From: Rhizophagus clarus
Lineage: Eukaryota; Glomeromycota; Glomeromycetes; Glomerales; Glomeraceae
DNA length: 64,000 bases
Assembly (NCBI GenBank): GCA_015698045.1
Contig: BLAL01000162.1
Span: 1,488,001-1,552,000, forward strand
Direction: 5' to 3'
Of the stretch, positions 37,161 to 49,484 are shown in pieces (position 1 is the stretch's first letter; every line of letters starts with the position of its first letter). A program made the position numbers and the translations under genes. The notes below the pieces were generated by a model, which did not search any database, had not been told where the DNA came from, and was given only the letters and a program-made list of their open reading frames with translations.

Positions 37161-37548
37161 ATTGAAATGTGTATAAAGTTTTTTTATTTTGTACGTGTTT
37201 AAGTAAAAAAAGTAATGCAAGGCAAACACGAAGTAATTTAAAAAATCCATAACAGATAATCATATGATTTGGTTCAAATTTCAAGGTATAGCCGTAACAG
37301 TTGGGGATTATAACAGTAAAATGATAAATAAAAAAAGGAGTTAAAGGAGTTAAAGGACGAAAAGTAACTGATTATCTTTGATATTAATGATGTCAGATCA
37401 TTTCCTGAATGACCGTCAGATATGATTGGTTGTGTGTCATGTGGTGGCTGAATTTTATTTTGTTACACTAATTACATTATTAGAAAAATGAAACTATGCC
37501 GAAACTATATTAAAGTATTAATATATATTATGCCGAAACTATGCCAAA

Positions 37549-37670
37549 ATGCCGAAACTGTTTCGGCATTTCGGCAGTTTCAGCAGTTTCGGCATTTCGG
37601 CATTTTTGGCTGCTTGCCGAAACCTAGTTTCGCCAGTTTTGGCAGTTTCGGCATGCCGAAACTCACTAGT
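37549..37670. repeat. Right subterminal GCCGAAAC/GTTTCGGC cluster of the hAT
   Basis: Mirror of the left cluster: repeated TTTCGGCATTTCGGC and TTTCGGCAGTTT copies in both orientations ending at the right terminal repeat. Likely transposase binding sites, by analogy with other hAT elements. Confidence 0.65.
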
Positions 37671-37687
37671 TTCGGCAAGCAACCTTA

Positions 37688-40600
37688 GTCAACAATTACT
37701 CATACTATTATTAAAAGTATTGCAAATAAAAATATAGATATTTCAAATCTACATCCTATTTTTCAGGAACTTATTCGTATTCAAAGTGAAAATCCAAATG
37801 GAACAAGATACCATCCAATGTAAGATTTTAATTATTTTACTATTTATTATTTTAATAATATAAAAGTTATATTTAATTTTCTTAATATAGGTTTTTACGT
37901 TGGGCAATATCTATATACAGTAAATCTGGAAAAGCAGCATATGATGCAATGAAGAAAATCATGCGTTTACCATCAATTTCCACACTTAAAAGTTATATAA
38001 ATGAAAGTGAACAGTGTTCAGGATGGCAGGACAAAACTGGATTTCAAATACTAGAAAGTTTAACAGCAAATAATATTTGGGGATATGGACGAGTAGGATT
38101 TTTTTCACATGATTCTTTTAAAATTCAAAAAGGTATTAAATTTTAAAGATTTATTTTTAAAATGTATATAAAAAATTAATTTATTTATTTACTAACATTT
38201 TAATTTTAAAAAGGCCTTCTTTGGTGTCAACGTAAAAACTGTTATGTTGGATATTTAGATTTTGAGGATGAGATGGAAGATTATAAGTCATTTGCTTTAC
38301 AGTGTCAACGTGAAATTCATACAACATCTGAAGAAAATAATTCGTCTAATTCTATAGTTGAAAGGCAAGAACGAGGTCTTGCAACACAAATTCACCAAGT
38401 TGTCTGGCACTCAGCAACTCATAATTTTGCTTTTCCAATTGCTTATTATGGTATTAATACAATTACAGCACATAATTTAAACACTTTAATATTTAATTTT
38501 GCAGCTAGACTAGAATGTATTGGCATTCATACATATGGTTCAATTTGTGATGGTGCAGGAGAGAATAGAATTCATATAAAAAGTTTTGATTGGTATGCAT
38601 CAACTTGGTCTCTTGGTGATGTTGTAGAAGTCAATTTTAATAAGAATAAAAAATCATTTCATGCGGCTAAAATTGTAGATAGTAATTTTAAAAGAACAAA
38701 ATTTACTGTTTGTTTATGTGATAGTGACAAATCTGAAAAAATTACAATTGATCGAGCTTTTATTCGTCTACCAATGCCTTTAAAATTAGAATGGAATGTT
38801 GGTGAATTATGTGAATTTAAGAGTCCAAAAGACAATCAATGGTATTTAGGGAAAATAATTGATTTTGATTCAATTGAATCAATTTTATCTGTTGAAATTA
38901 CAAATGCAGAAGGAGGTAATGAAGGATAGAAAGTATTTAATTATCATATTGGTAAATTTCTTCGATCTGTTTATGATGATCAAGAATTGTTAGCAAATTA
39001 TAAAACTGTCAATCCCATTACTGGAGAAAAGTGGTTTTTTATTAGTGACCCGACACATGTATTTAAAAAACTCTGAAATAACTTGTCAAAAAGTCATACA
39101 GGTGAGAAAAATTCTAGAGAAATTATGTATAATAGAAAAGAAATTAGCTGGAAGCATATAAAAGGCGTATATGAACATACAAATCAACATGCAACAGCTA
39201 AAGCCACAAAACTCACGAAAAGACACATATGGCTTACGTCATGGAGCAAAATGCGTGTTGATCTTGCAGAACACACATTATCAAAGAAAGTTGAATTTGC
39301 GTTAAAGTCTATTGAAGAACTTAAAAATGTATCAGAAGGGACTAGAGTAAATTATAGTATTATAATAAAGCATTTATTTTTATTTGAAAATTTATTTAAA
39401 TTAATAATTTAATTTTTTAATAGGAATTTATTAAATATGCATAAAAATATCGCCAAATAATGCATAGCAAAATTTGCTTTCGCTCTATAGAAGATTCTCG
39501 TATTAAAACTTTAAAAAAAATTTGTGATTGGTTTGTAAACGGGGATAAACAAAAAGTAGGACCTATGGAATGGATTTCATCACAATGTCAATTTGACTTA
39601 ATTTTGTCTATTGATAGTTTTCTTGGAATGATAGAATTTATTTTAAAAAAATACCCAGGCTCAATGATTCAACCACGACGTATTTCACAAGACATGCTTG
39701 AAGGTCTTTTTGGTACTATTCGTGAACTTGGGGGTGATTCATCTACACAAACACTTAAATCTTATGGACATTCTTTAAACAAATACCAAGTTACAGCATT
39801 AGTTTCATCCGAAATAAAAAGTATTAATTATGGAAAAGCTAATTCTATAGGAACTGGTATTACTTCTTTAGTAAGAAGGTATATATTAATATTATTAATT
39901 TTAATTCTAAATAAAAAATATTCTTTTAATATTTAATTACTTTATATTTTAGAGATTCTCGGAAAGATAAAAACTATCATGAAGAAAATAAAGAAAACAG
40001 TAATATATACCAAAAATATAATGCTCGATTATTACAATTATCGGCTTTTTCATGCAAAATTTTTGAAAGTATTCTTGCAGATAATTTAATTATGGGAAAA
40101 TTTGGATCAGTATCAAAATCTTTAAACAATAATGTTAATTGTGAAAACATTAGAGTTTATCAACTTCAAACTGAACGTTATAATCTTATTGAAGATTTGC
40201 TTTATTTAGATTCCATTGATAAATTGTTACAATCATGGCAAAATATTATTAAAAAAATAGCTTGTGAAGCTATTCCAAAAAAAATTGGTGTTCAATGGTT
40301 GGCTACTTGGAGTTCTCATCTTGAACTTTATTTGAATAATTATCAATGTTCTGGTATCTGGTACCAGGAATTTTTAGAAGTAACCAAATTATATACTTCT
40401 TCAACCAATAGACTTGTTGCATATTTACTACTACAAAAAGTAATCGAATATACATTTAGAAAGAAAGATATAAAGAAAGATCAAGCTGCAGATTGTAATT
40501 TAATACCTAAAAACATTATTGTTTTGGAACCAGCTGAAGCTTCAAAATTCGCTTATATTGTTGGATAAGTTGTTTATAAGTTAGTTAAAAGTGATAATAT

Positions 40601-41369
40601 AACAAAATCACACCCACATTTCAAAGCTATTTGTGCTTACCTTGAAATTCTTAATTCAGAACAAGTGATTTATGAGCAGGACGTTCGATCTAAAATTACA
40701 AATGTAATTCCTGGCCAAGAGTTTTTAGAATTCATGTACAAGATAGAATCATTAATTCTTCTACTATTTGAAAAACATAAGGAACTTGGTCCAAATATCC
40801 TTCAATATATACAGAATAGTTTACTTAGCAACTTACCGTTGTTACAGTCTTTTAACATGCTATTTGATCTTGCCAGGCAGCAGTTTTTAGCTTGTGACAC
40901 TACAGCAGTTGAAAAACATGAGTTAAAAGATGATGCTAGAAATTTTCTTTATGAACGTATTATTTCTATATATATGAGAAGTAGACAGAAGTCATGGAGA
41001 AGATTCAACAATCTCATTCCTGAGAAAGGAACTTCAAGTCTTCGTGAGAATCTGAAAACTTATTACAAAGATACTCAAAATATCTCAAGAAATGAAAACA
41101 AATTTACCTTAATTAAAAAAGATAATATTCCACAAGATCTGTTACTTGGCTTGAAACAGCTTCAAATTTGGGTAAAACTAGATAATGCTGAAGAAGTATT
41201 TTCAAAGATATTTCAAGTAGCAGAATTGCAATGGTTACTCTGGGCATTTGGAGATAATGTTAAAAATAAGAGAAAAAAAGTTTTAATACCTTTAATTTTT
41301 GACCATCTTAAAAAAGGAACTCAATTCTGTGAAGAGGCTATATCAAAAGGCCAAATGTTTGTGTCGTAA
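37688..41369 (+). pseudogene. P-like transposase, catalytic part (after the hAT)
   Basis: Segments 37688-37819, 37891-38132, 38214-39346, 39424-39878 and 39953-41369 stay in one frame through four introns. Features match P/THAP9 transposases: FLRWAISIYSKSGKAAYDAM and LPSISTLKSYI at the start; a strand with VGYLDFEDEME; PIAYYGINTITAHNLN; SICDGAGENR; SDPTHVFKKL; and the signature SQDMLEGLFGTIRELGG, corresponding to the SQDxLExFFxxIRxxGG motif of the family. A domain around NVGELCEFKSPKDNQWYLG sits where P transposases carry their inserted GTP-binding region. Four in-frame stops occur (TAG 38927, TGA 39074, TAA 39442, TAA 40566), so the copy is dead. Confidence 0.82.
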
Positions 41370-41900
41370 AATACTGCATAACTGTAACTTTGATTATAAA
41401 AAATAAAAATTTTAAATTGAAAATAGATACTATAATAAAGAAATTCATAAAATTAAAACGATTGTTACATTTTAGTTTTTTTACAAGAAAAAAAAATGAC
41501 CTGCAGAAAGCTACACTGGTCTAATTTGAATAAAATCACTTCGAATAAATAAAATTAAGATAAGTGATCTTAACTTTTAAAATCGGCTGTTTTTCTATGT
41601 ATGCGTGTAAAGAAAATTGAGATTTTCACGATATTTTAATATGCACTTTCGTTTGTGTAATGCATTTTATAAGGCTTCAGTTCGGGAAATTACTGATCAG
41701 CTCTGTGTAACCTTGAGTTGGCCCCCCCCCCCTGTATATTTATCTATCCCCTAGATATAACCAGATGGTAATACAATTACATCATTAGAAGGAACTAGAA
41801 ATATGATTATATTATTAGAAGAAACTAGAAAATCCTGGTATTACATCATTAGAAAAGGCTAGAATATAAGATAAAAATATAGGATAGAATAGTAATAATA

Positions 41901-42062
41901 GGAATTAATTAATCAATTAATAATCTTTAATAATACATAGTTGAAAGTAATATTAGTAAATAGTTAAACATTATAAAACATAGAATTAATTAATCAATTA
42001 ACAATCTTTAATAATAGATAATTGAAAGTAATATTAATAAATAATTAAACATTATAAAACGT
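41901..42062. repeat. Two tandem copies of an 81-bp unit
   Basis: The unit begins GAATTAATTAATCAATTAA and ends TTAAACATTATAAAAC. Copies start at about 41902 and 41983 and differ at a handful of positions. Confidence 0.75.
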
Positions 42063-43089
42063 AGAATAGGACTAATAGCAAATTAAACACTTATATAACT
42101 TATTAATCTTTTAGAATAAAAAATATTATAAATATAACCTGTAATCAAGAGAAAACCCTTAGCTTTTTGCTCAATAATAAAATTAATAATTATTAAAAAT
42201 ACATTTATATACTTATTGTTTGCTTAAGTCTTAATTATTGATTTTATAAATTTATTCTGATATACTAAATTAATATCATTAGTGTGATCGTCTAATAAGG
42301 AGTATTATAGTACATTGTGTAAATATTAGTGTGATCATTTAACATGTTCTTAAATATTTATTGTCAGGAAAGTAGTATGATACTTGTGATGGATGCTTTT
42401 CTCCTGACAATAGCAAAACAAGGGATTTAGCAACAAAATTTTTTTTTTGAAATTTTGTTATATCTATAATTTTTGGTGAAATTAATACGTAATTATCATT
42501 AAATCTAAAAAATTTTTTTTTTAGTATTAAACTTCTTGTTTTACTATGAGTGTCCCTATATTTTCATTAATAATTATATAACTGAAAGATAATATAAATA
42601 ACCAAAACTATAAAAAAATATTCATTATTACTTAAATTTAAGTAATATAAATTATAAAATTAGTTTTATATTACAATTTATCTTTTTTAATTTAGTATAA
42701 AATTTTAAATAATATACAATTAATTCTTAATATAGTGAATCTTTAATATAATAAATTTTTATTAATATGTAATATTTAACCAATTAAATATATTAAAAAT
42801 CCTTTATTATAGTAAAGTAATCAATCAAATTGCTTAAATTTTTCACTATAGCCTTATAGCAAAATTAAAGTATAAAATTTAGGGTTTATTATATTAAAAA
42901 TTAATTGTATAAATATGTTAAATTTAAGTTTACTTAACGATTATATAAAAAACCTTATATAAAACTTTTATTTACTTATTTTAATATAAAATTTTTAGTT
43001 AATTAAATATTTAAATATGTAGTTAAACTTATTTTCAGTAAACTTAATATTTAAATTTGCATAATAAAATTTTAGATTAGATTTATATA

Positions 43090-43560
43090 TATATATAAAT
43101 TTCTATCAAAAATATTCTATACAAATTCTAAAAATTTCACAAAAAAAAAAATTTTTATTAAAATATTCTATATAAATTTTTAAAAAATCTCTTAAAAAAA
43201 TTTTTTATTAAATATTTTATAAAAACTTTTTTTATATAAACTTTTAAAAAATCTTTATTAAAATATTCCATACAAATTATTTTTTCTATATAAATTTTTA
43301 AAAATCTTAAAAAAAAAAATTATTTATCAAAAATATTTTATATAAATTTTAAAAAATCTTTTAAAAAAAAAATTTTTTTATCAAAAATATTTCATATATT
43401 TATTTATTCTTTTTATATAAACTTTTAAAAAATTTAAAAAAAAATTTTTACCAGATATTTTATACAAACTTTTCATATATAAATTTTTAAAAAATCTCTA
43501 TTAAAATATTTTATATGATTTTAAAAAATTTCTTAAAAAAAATTTCTATTAATGTTTAAA
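43090..43560. repeat. Degenerate AT-only repeat field
   Basis: Variants of TATATAAATTTTTAAAAAAT, CTTAAAAAAAATTTTTATT and AAAATATTTTATACAAA recur every 50-70 bp. No coding frame. It looks like a decayed low-complexity tandem repeat. Confidence 0.6.
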
Positions 43561-44430
43561 AAGTTTTTAAAATAGTTTATAAAAACTATTATTTTATATA
43601 AAAAAAATAATTTATTTAAAACATATTATTAAACTCAAGATTAAAAAAAATCTAAAAATCATTAATGATTAAATATTATATAAATATTGTAAATTTAAAA
43701 ATATAAACAATTTTACTTTATTATATATATGTTATAAAATAAATTGCTTAATAGAATAAAAAATTTAAAGATTATTATAATAAAAGTTTATTTAGTAAAA
43801 TCTAAAATAATTTGTTTATTAATTATAGTAAATTTTGAAATTTTTATTTAATATATGGGGTCTTTGCAATAGAAAGGTATGAAACTTAAAAAAATTTTTA
43901 AATATGCTAATTATGATTTTTATATTAAAATAAGTATAAATTTAATCTATATAATTAAAAATATTTGTAACGTTTAAAATACCTGTATAAATAAATTTAA
44001 ATTGTGTAACCTTATTTTTATTGGCCATATTGTCACATGACATTACACAAAATCCCAAAAAGGAAATTTTGCTTCTACAAAAATTGGAAGTTTCTTATTC
44101 CGAAAAAGGAAAGAAGTTAAATTGAAAATTTTTTCAAAAAAAAATTCTTAAGTAAAGTAAATTTAAATTTAATTATCTAATTCAGAATATTTGTTATTTA
44201 AAAAAAAAATTTTTTTAATTATTTGGTTTTTTTTCTAGTACTCATCCTATATTATTTAAAAATAAATGTATTTATAGCAATCTATTACAAATATTATTTA
44301 TAATAATTTTAAAAAAAAAATTATAAAAAAAAATATAATACATAAATTTTAAAAAATAATATAATAAGTATATTTTTATCTTCTCTATAAATTTACTTAG
44401 TTAAAATGACAAAAATAATTTTAAATGTTA

Positions 44431-44628
44431 CAGTTATACCTTTATAAGTGCACCCCCTCTTGAGATCATAATAAAAAAATAGCAGAATGTGTATTTAAAG
44501 AGAAAGTGTATTATTTATAAAAGGTAAAATATTAAGAACTCTTATAAGTTGGAAGTTGGAACTAAAGCTTACCATGCACTTAGAGAGAATTTATACTTAT
44601 AGAGGATGCACTTATGGAGGTATGACTG
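44431..44628. repeat. Tc1/mariner- or pogo-type MITE, 198 bp
   Basis: The left end CAGTTATACCTTTATAAGTG and the inverted right end CAGTCATACCTCCATAAGTG match over about 20-30 bp. TA flanks both sides (44429-44430 and 44629-44630). No open frame. CAGT ends and TA targets match pogo-like elements, but the end sequence differs from that of the element at 1104. Confidence 0.82.
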
Positions 44629-46226
44629 TATTTTTAACTTAATTATTTAATAAAAATTTTTTTTTTTTATCAAATAATTAGTAAAAAAATTTCTTTTAGA
44701 TATTTATATAACCTTATATACTGAAATTTCTATTTTTTCTGAAAAACAAAATTTTTTTTTTTGAATTTGTATAAAATTATATAATACATATAAATTGGCC
44801 AATAAAAATGCACTAATTAGATTTGTTATAAATAATATTGCAACAGATTGGTATAATTAGATTTATTCTTATTTAAAAATTTAAAGTTTTTAGTTTAAAT
44901 TATTATAATTATTTAATCAATAATTTCTATATTAAACCAAAATTTGATTATTAAAAAATGATAAATATATATAATATTTTATTATTTATAATATCTAAAA
45001 AATAACTTGGATTCTGTTAATCCTAAAAATATGAAATTACTACTATTAAACAGCTTTTAGTAGTACTAAAAAATTTATAAAAAAATCATTTTTATTAATA
45101 TCAGATAAATTTCTGGATAATTAGTAAATACTTAAAATTAATATAATTGTATTATTTGTATAAAACAAATTATATTAAAATTCTATAATAAATTATACAA
45201 TTATCTGAATTTTAAATATTATATATTACTATGATTTTATTAAATAATTCAAATTTATTATATATTATACCAAATTATTTGAAACATGTACAATATACAA
45301 ATAATAGGAACTGTTAAAAGGTCTGAAGTGAATTTCATAATTTTAAATTTCTCATAGGTTTAATGTATTTTATTATATTACTTTTAAATCAAAATATTAA
45401 ATTAAATGATTAAAAATAAAAAATTTTCTATTCATAAATTAAAATGAATTAAGAAACACAATAAATAAATAAATAAATAAATAGATAACAAGAGTATAAT
45501 AATTTGTAATTTGGTATTTACATATTTATTATTATAATTCTATTAATTATGCACAAATCAGATATTAAACATAAAAAAATTAATGTAGATGTATTAATTA
45601 TTTTTTTCATCCTTTTATTCTTACTCTAAAAAAAAGTTTGTATAACTTTTCTATCTTTATATTGCAACAATTTGCCAAAAAAAAAATCTGAATTTTTTGA
45701 AATTCTACAAACATAATCATATACTTTTCTGAAAGAATTTTTCTGATATAAAACTAATGGATTTATGGATATTACTTTAATGTGACTTTTTATTTATACA
45801 TTGATATTATACAATAATTTTATAATTACATATACTATATAATATACATATTACTATATATTATATTCAAAATTTTCATATTTTTTTAGTAAGAGTATAT
45901 TATTTCTTTCAAGAGCTCGCCTGTTTTATTTCTCTATAATAATTTATCAGAAAGTGAGAATTGAAAACTCATCATTAAAAAGTAAAATGATTAATTTAGC
46001 ACATATTGAGATTAAATATAAAACTGAATGATTTATTATTCTGTTAATCTAGCAAGTATTGAGATTATAGATAAAACTGAATGATTTCTTTTTACAACCA
46101 AACACACTTCCCTGTTCAGATCTTATTAGATTATATTTCAAGATATATCTTCTATATATAAAGCAAAAATAATTTCAAATGAAATCTCCAACTTTTCAAC
46201 ATAATAATAAACTAGAAACTATCAAT

Positions 46227-46510
46227 ATAAAACTTAAATTGCTGGCAAGAACTCTATTTCTTTTCACGATTATCATGAGCAGATTAATGCATCCTGTTTT
46301 AACTGTGATATCATAATTGTATCTTGTCAAATGCAGAACGTCACCACCAGGGAAATTAGAAATTATTGTAGTGTTCTACCAGAAGTTCTTGTTGTTGATT
46401 TGTATGTAAAGATTTGCATTCATATGATCTAATAATAGTACAAAGACTTTAAAAAATAATTGTTTTTAATTAGATACGTTACAGAATGTTCAGAAGAACT
46501 AGATAAATGT
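46227..46510 (+). pseudogene. Decayed paralogue of the Cys-rich secreted peptide gene
   Basis: Aligned by eye to the gene at 48075. Both share the leader ATCAATAT(A/G)AAACTTAAAT, the ATGCATCCTGTTTT block, and the TACGTT/TGCGTT second-exon block. In this copy the start codon is ATA (46227-46229), and a one-base loss before the ATGCATCC block shifts the frame. The Cys-rich part is then ASCFNCDIIIVSC. The upstream regions are similar too (CTGAATGATT/TTGAATGGTT, and TTCCCTG), so a segment of at least 450 bp was duplicated, with copies about 1.85 kb apart. Confidence 0.65.
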
Positions 46511-48074
46511 GAAAATTTTCTTTTTTTTATCTAATTATTTTTTCTGAATTAAGAAGGTCACATATATAATTTCTTTATATGATAGTCAATTTACTATGTA
46601 ACCAACCATTACTCGTGAAAAAATCAAATTTTGAGTAAATATTGCTGGTAAAATTAGATTGTTTAATTAAACTATCTAAACTAGATTATATAATACAAGA
46701 TTTTTGTTTGTAATTATTTTATTTCATAACATCGTATGAAATTTTATTACAATTATGAAATTAGACAAAAAATCGTAAAAGAAAAGATCGAAAGATTCAA
46801 AAGTACTGTACTGTACAATATAGGGAGAAACTATTTCTACACCTGGTGCCTTTTCTTATATAATGGTTAATCTACTGTTAAATTGTATCTCATTCAAAAT
46901 GGTTACAAAACAGTAAAAGACCACTTTATTAAAGTTTTCCTTTCAGAAAAAAATTAAAAATTACATTAATTTCTATATATATTTGTGAGATATGAATATG
47001 AAATGTTGAATATGGTATTCTGGTTTTCTTTTCAGATTTAATGTTTTTTATATACTTGGGCAGGTGCTGAAATATTTCGATATATTACATTACCCGGTGA
47101 TGAATTTAAAAGGTAATTGAATCAAAGGTCAAGATGAGCAAACTATTTAAGCAAAAATATGGCCAAGAAAAATAAACCTTAATCTGCATCTCTGTCTATA
47201 TCCTCATTTTGGTGTTATAACTTTGAACGGATGAAAGAATTTTAGACAAAATCTGGTGTGATATATTTCAATGCTCACATTGCACTAGGTCCAATTAATC
47301 AAAAAAATCGTAAATGATTTATATAATAATTTCATTCCAAAAAAAAAATTCTATCATATATAATAGAATTTAAATGCTAATGACCGGTGTTAAAATGATT
47401 AACGCAGCATTCACTCAGAACTACTTTACAACGCATGAAAAATTACATTGCATACCACTTACCATGCCAAATAAGGATTAATCAGATCAGTTATAAAAAG
47501 TTTTTAAATTCTTGAAAGCATGACAATTGGACTTTTAACATAAAACACAAAATTTGTTTTCGAATTATTGTAATAGGTTAATATCCAAATATTTGTATTA
47601 CAAATTGAAACTAATTGTGTATTTTATATTTATTTAAATTATGAATTAGGATTCTCTAACGCTTAAATTGAAACTCTCAACATCGATCATCTGTTCTAAT
47701 TCTTCAATTAAAGCAAAAATATAATGAAATATTAATTTCTTCTACATAATTAGTATGATGGCTGTTTCTAATAGACACAAGATCAAAATATAATTTAAAT
47801 AATTTAATTTGTGATAATATATTTAATTAATTTTGATATCATAATGTAAAAATAAATAGTACATGTTCAATTAATTTAATATATATTGGTAAAGTTGAAT
47901 GGTTTTTTAAACCAAACAAGTTCCCTGCATTATTTGGCTGTGCTCTAAGATATTTTTTATATTTCTTATATATTGAGTGAAAATAATTCTAAACACAGAT
48001 AAACCGAATAATTCTAAACAGAATTTTCAATCTTCCAACGAATAGAAACAAACTTCTAATTAGAAATTATCAAT

Positions 48075-48260
48075 ATGAAACTTAAATTTTTGGTAGGAAC
48101 TTTACTTTTTTTCATGATTACCATGAACAAGATCAATGCATCCTGTTTTGACTGTCAGGTTCTGGGTAATATGCTTACATCTTGTGAAGAAATTAACGCC
48201 TACACTGGTCAAAATAGTAACTGCTGTGCAGAACTATCAACTTCGTTGAGATGTAAGTAA
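48075..48260 (+). CDS. Candidate secreted cysteine-rich peptide
   Basis: 61-residue open frame. The N-terminal signal peptide is clear (MKLKFLVGTLLFFMITMNKI, likely cut after NAS/NA). The mature part has CFDC, TSC, NCC and RC, so at least six Cys in about 37 residues, as in small secreted effectors. A donor-like GTAAGT lies at 48253 and an acceptor AG at 48302-48303. The downstream DNA reads CVSTCPQALGKC in one frame, which would add Cys residues, but the obvious donor and acceptor do not join in that frame, so the true 3' end is unsure. A dead paralogue lies upstream. Function unknown. Confidence 0.55.
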   Translation: MKLKFLVGTLLFFMITMNKINASCFDCQVLGNMLTSCEEINAYTGQNSNCCAELSTSLRCK

Positions 48261-48409
48261 AAGAACTAGCAAAATTCGCATTCATTAATAAATTTCCAAT
48301 TAGATGCGTTTCAACTTGTCCACAAGCATTGGGTAAGTGTGAAATATTTCCTTCTTTAGTATTTATTTTATTTTTCCTAATTAAGAAGCTCACAATGATT
48401 TCCTTATAT

Positions 48410-48618
48410 GGGGACGTCTAAAAGCGGAGCAGATTTGACCGGAATTACGGCATTAAGAAATTACGATGTGACAAATAATGGGCGTGACAAACAAGTTTTT
48501 ACTAACCGAAAAAATTCCGTCCCCAGAATACTTAATAAAAATGAGAAAGTAAAGGTGTGACGCCGGATGACAAATATTTTACTATGATCACGTGATTCTC
48601 TCCGCTTTAGACGTCCTC
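48410..48618. repeat. MITE, 209 bp
   Basis: The left end GGGGACGTCTAAAAGCGGAG and the inverted right end GAGGACGTCTAAAGCGGAG match closely (one base indel). TTATAT flanks both sides (48404-48409 and 48619-48624) and could be the target duplication; the two following bases also match on the right. No open frame. Confidence 0.8.
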
Positions 48619-49259
48619 TTATATGGAAATAGCATATTCTCCATGTTAGATAGCTAATTCTCGGATAATTGATTGAATAATCAAAGTTTCCTGTGTAATT
48701 GTTTAATTTCTACAATGCATACAAGTGATGCAATTAGTAAGATTTAAATCGCTACTCTTCATTTAAAAATAATAATAAATAAAAAATATAATTGTTTAAC
48801 AAACTAAACTTTCTGTAAAATGCAAATCAAAGTTTGGGTTATTTTACTATTTTTCGCCGCTTTAACTTGACCAGAATTATGTGTAAATCTGGCTAAAATT
48901 ACTCTTATCTGGTTATTAGTACATAAATCTGGGTAAAATTAAAGAATTATCGTTCAGCCAAATAAGATCATGCAGATTTCATAGACCGATATTTTTATTA
49001 AGCATAACAATAATATATGATTACATAATTGATATGATAAAGTGGTGTAAAAAATAAGATGTAAATGAAAAAAACTTTATAGAAAAGTGTATATAAAGCT
49101 TATAAAGTGGGTTAGAAATAGAATAAAAATAAAATTTAAAAAAGCGTCAGAATCATTTTCATCTAATCATTCGGTCCTGTGACTGATGTAGCTACTCCCC
49201 ATATAAATCTGTCCAATCAAATTACAAGTTTAAAGTATCACGTGAAGCTATAGGCTATA

Positions 49260-49484
49260 GCCCTGTTCAGTTCTAGACCCGATCGGATTTATCGCAAATT
49301 TGCACTCAAATAATTGGTTGCTGATACGGTCTACAAAAATTGTTCACCCAGATCGATTATAATAAACATATTATGAAAATATAACCAATCCGATCAATCA
49401 AAAAAGTGTGCTCAATTGTAACTATGATCTGATTGTTTATATATTTTTTCGGTCAATCCGATACGATCGAGAATTGAACAGGGC
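49260..49484. repeat. MITE, 225 bp
   Basis: The left end GCCCTGTTCAGTTCTAGACC and the inverted right end GCCCTGTTCAATTCTCGATC match over about 29 bp with few changes, and both end in CGGAT. TA lies on each side (49258-49259 and 49485-49486). No open frame. The superfamily is uncertain (Tc1/mariner- or Harbinger-like). Confidence 0.78.

Larger units (their letters stand above)
30012..37687 (-). mobile_element. hAT DNA transposon, inserted in the P-like transposase gene
   Basis: The left end TAAGGTTGCTTGCCGAAAC is matched by the inverted right end, with an exact 8-bp target duplication GTCAACAA at 30004-30011 and 37688-37695. An 8-bp duplication is the hAT rule. Of its 7676 bp, 2922 bp is a further inserted element. 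It encodes a BED-hAT transposase (34870-37160) and a Myb/SANT-like protein (33496-34191), both on the minus strand. Clusters of GCCGAAAC/GTTTCGGC repeats lie just inside both ends. The identical TIRs and perfect duplication suggest a young insertion. Confidence 0.93.
28490..41754 (+). mobile_element. P-superfamily DNA transposon (outermost of the nest)
   Basis: Terminal inverted repeats of about 75 bp: the left starts CTAGGGGATAGATAAATATA, and the inverted right end has the same 20 bp followed by a longer G-run. Both continue with AACTCAAGGTTACACA and end near GAACTGAAG. The flanks carry a duplicated ATATAAC (28483-28489 and 41755-41761; 8 bp ATATAACC if the border is moved one base). The P superfamily makes 8-bp duplications. 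The span is 13,265 bp, but about 7.7 kb of it is an inserted hAT, so the element itself is about 5.6 kb. One transposase gene, on the plus strand, is split by the hAT. Confidence 0.88.
41755..48074. other. 6.3-kb AT-rich gene desert
   Basis: No supported gene in this stretch. It contains diverged relatives of the 30-bp repeat at its start, an 81-bp duplication (41901-42062), a T/A-rich degenerate repeat field (43090-43560), a MITE (44431-44628) and a dead Cys-rich peptide gene (46227-46510). Base composition is almost wholly A and T between about 42.5 and 46 kb. Confidence 0.5.

Noticed and set aside
43090-43560. Replication origin or centromere-like DNA
   Set aside because: Only AT-richness supports it; there is no specific motif, so it is listed as a degenerate repeat.
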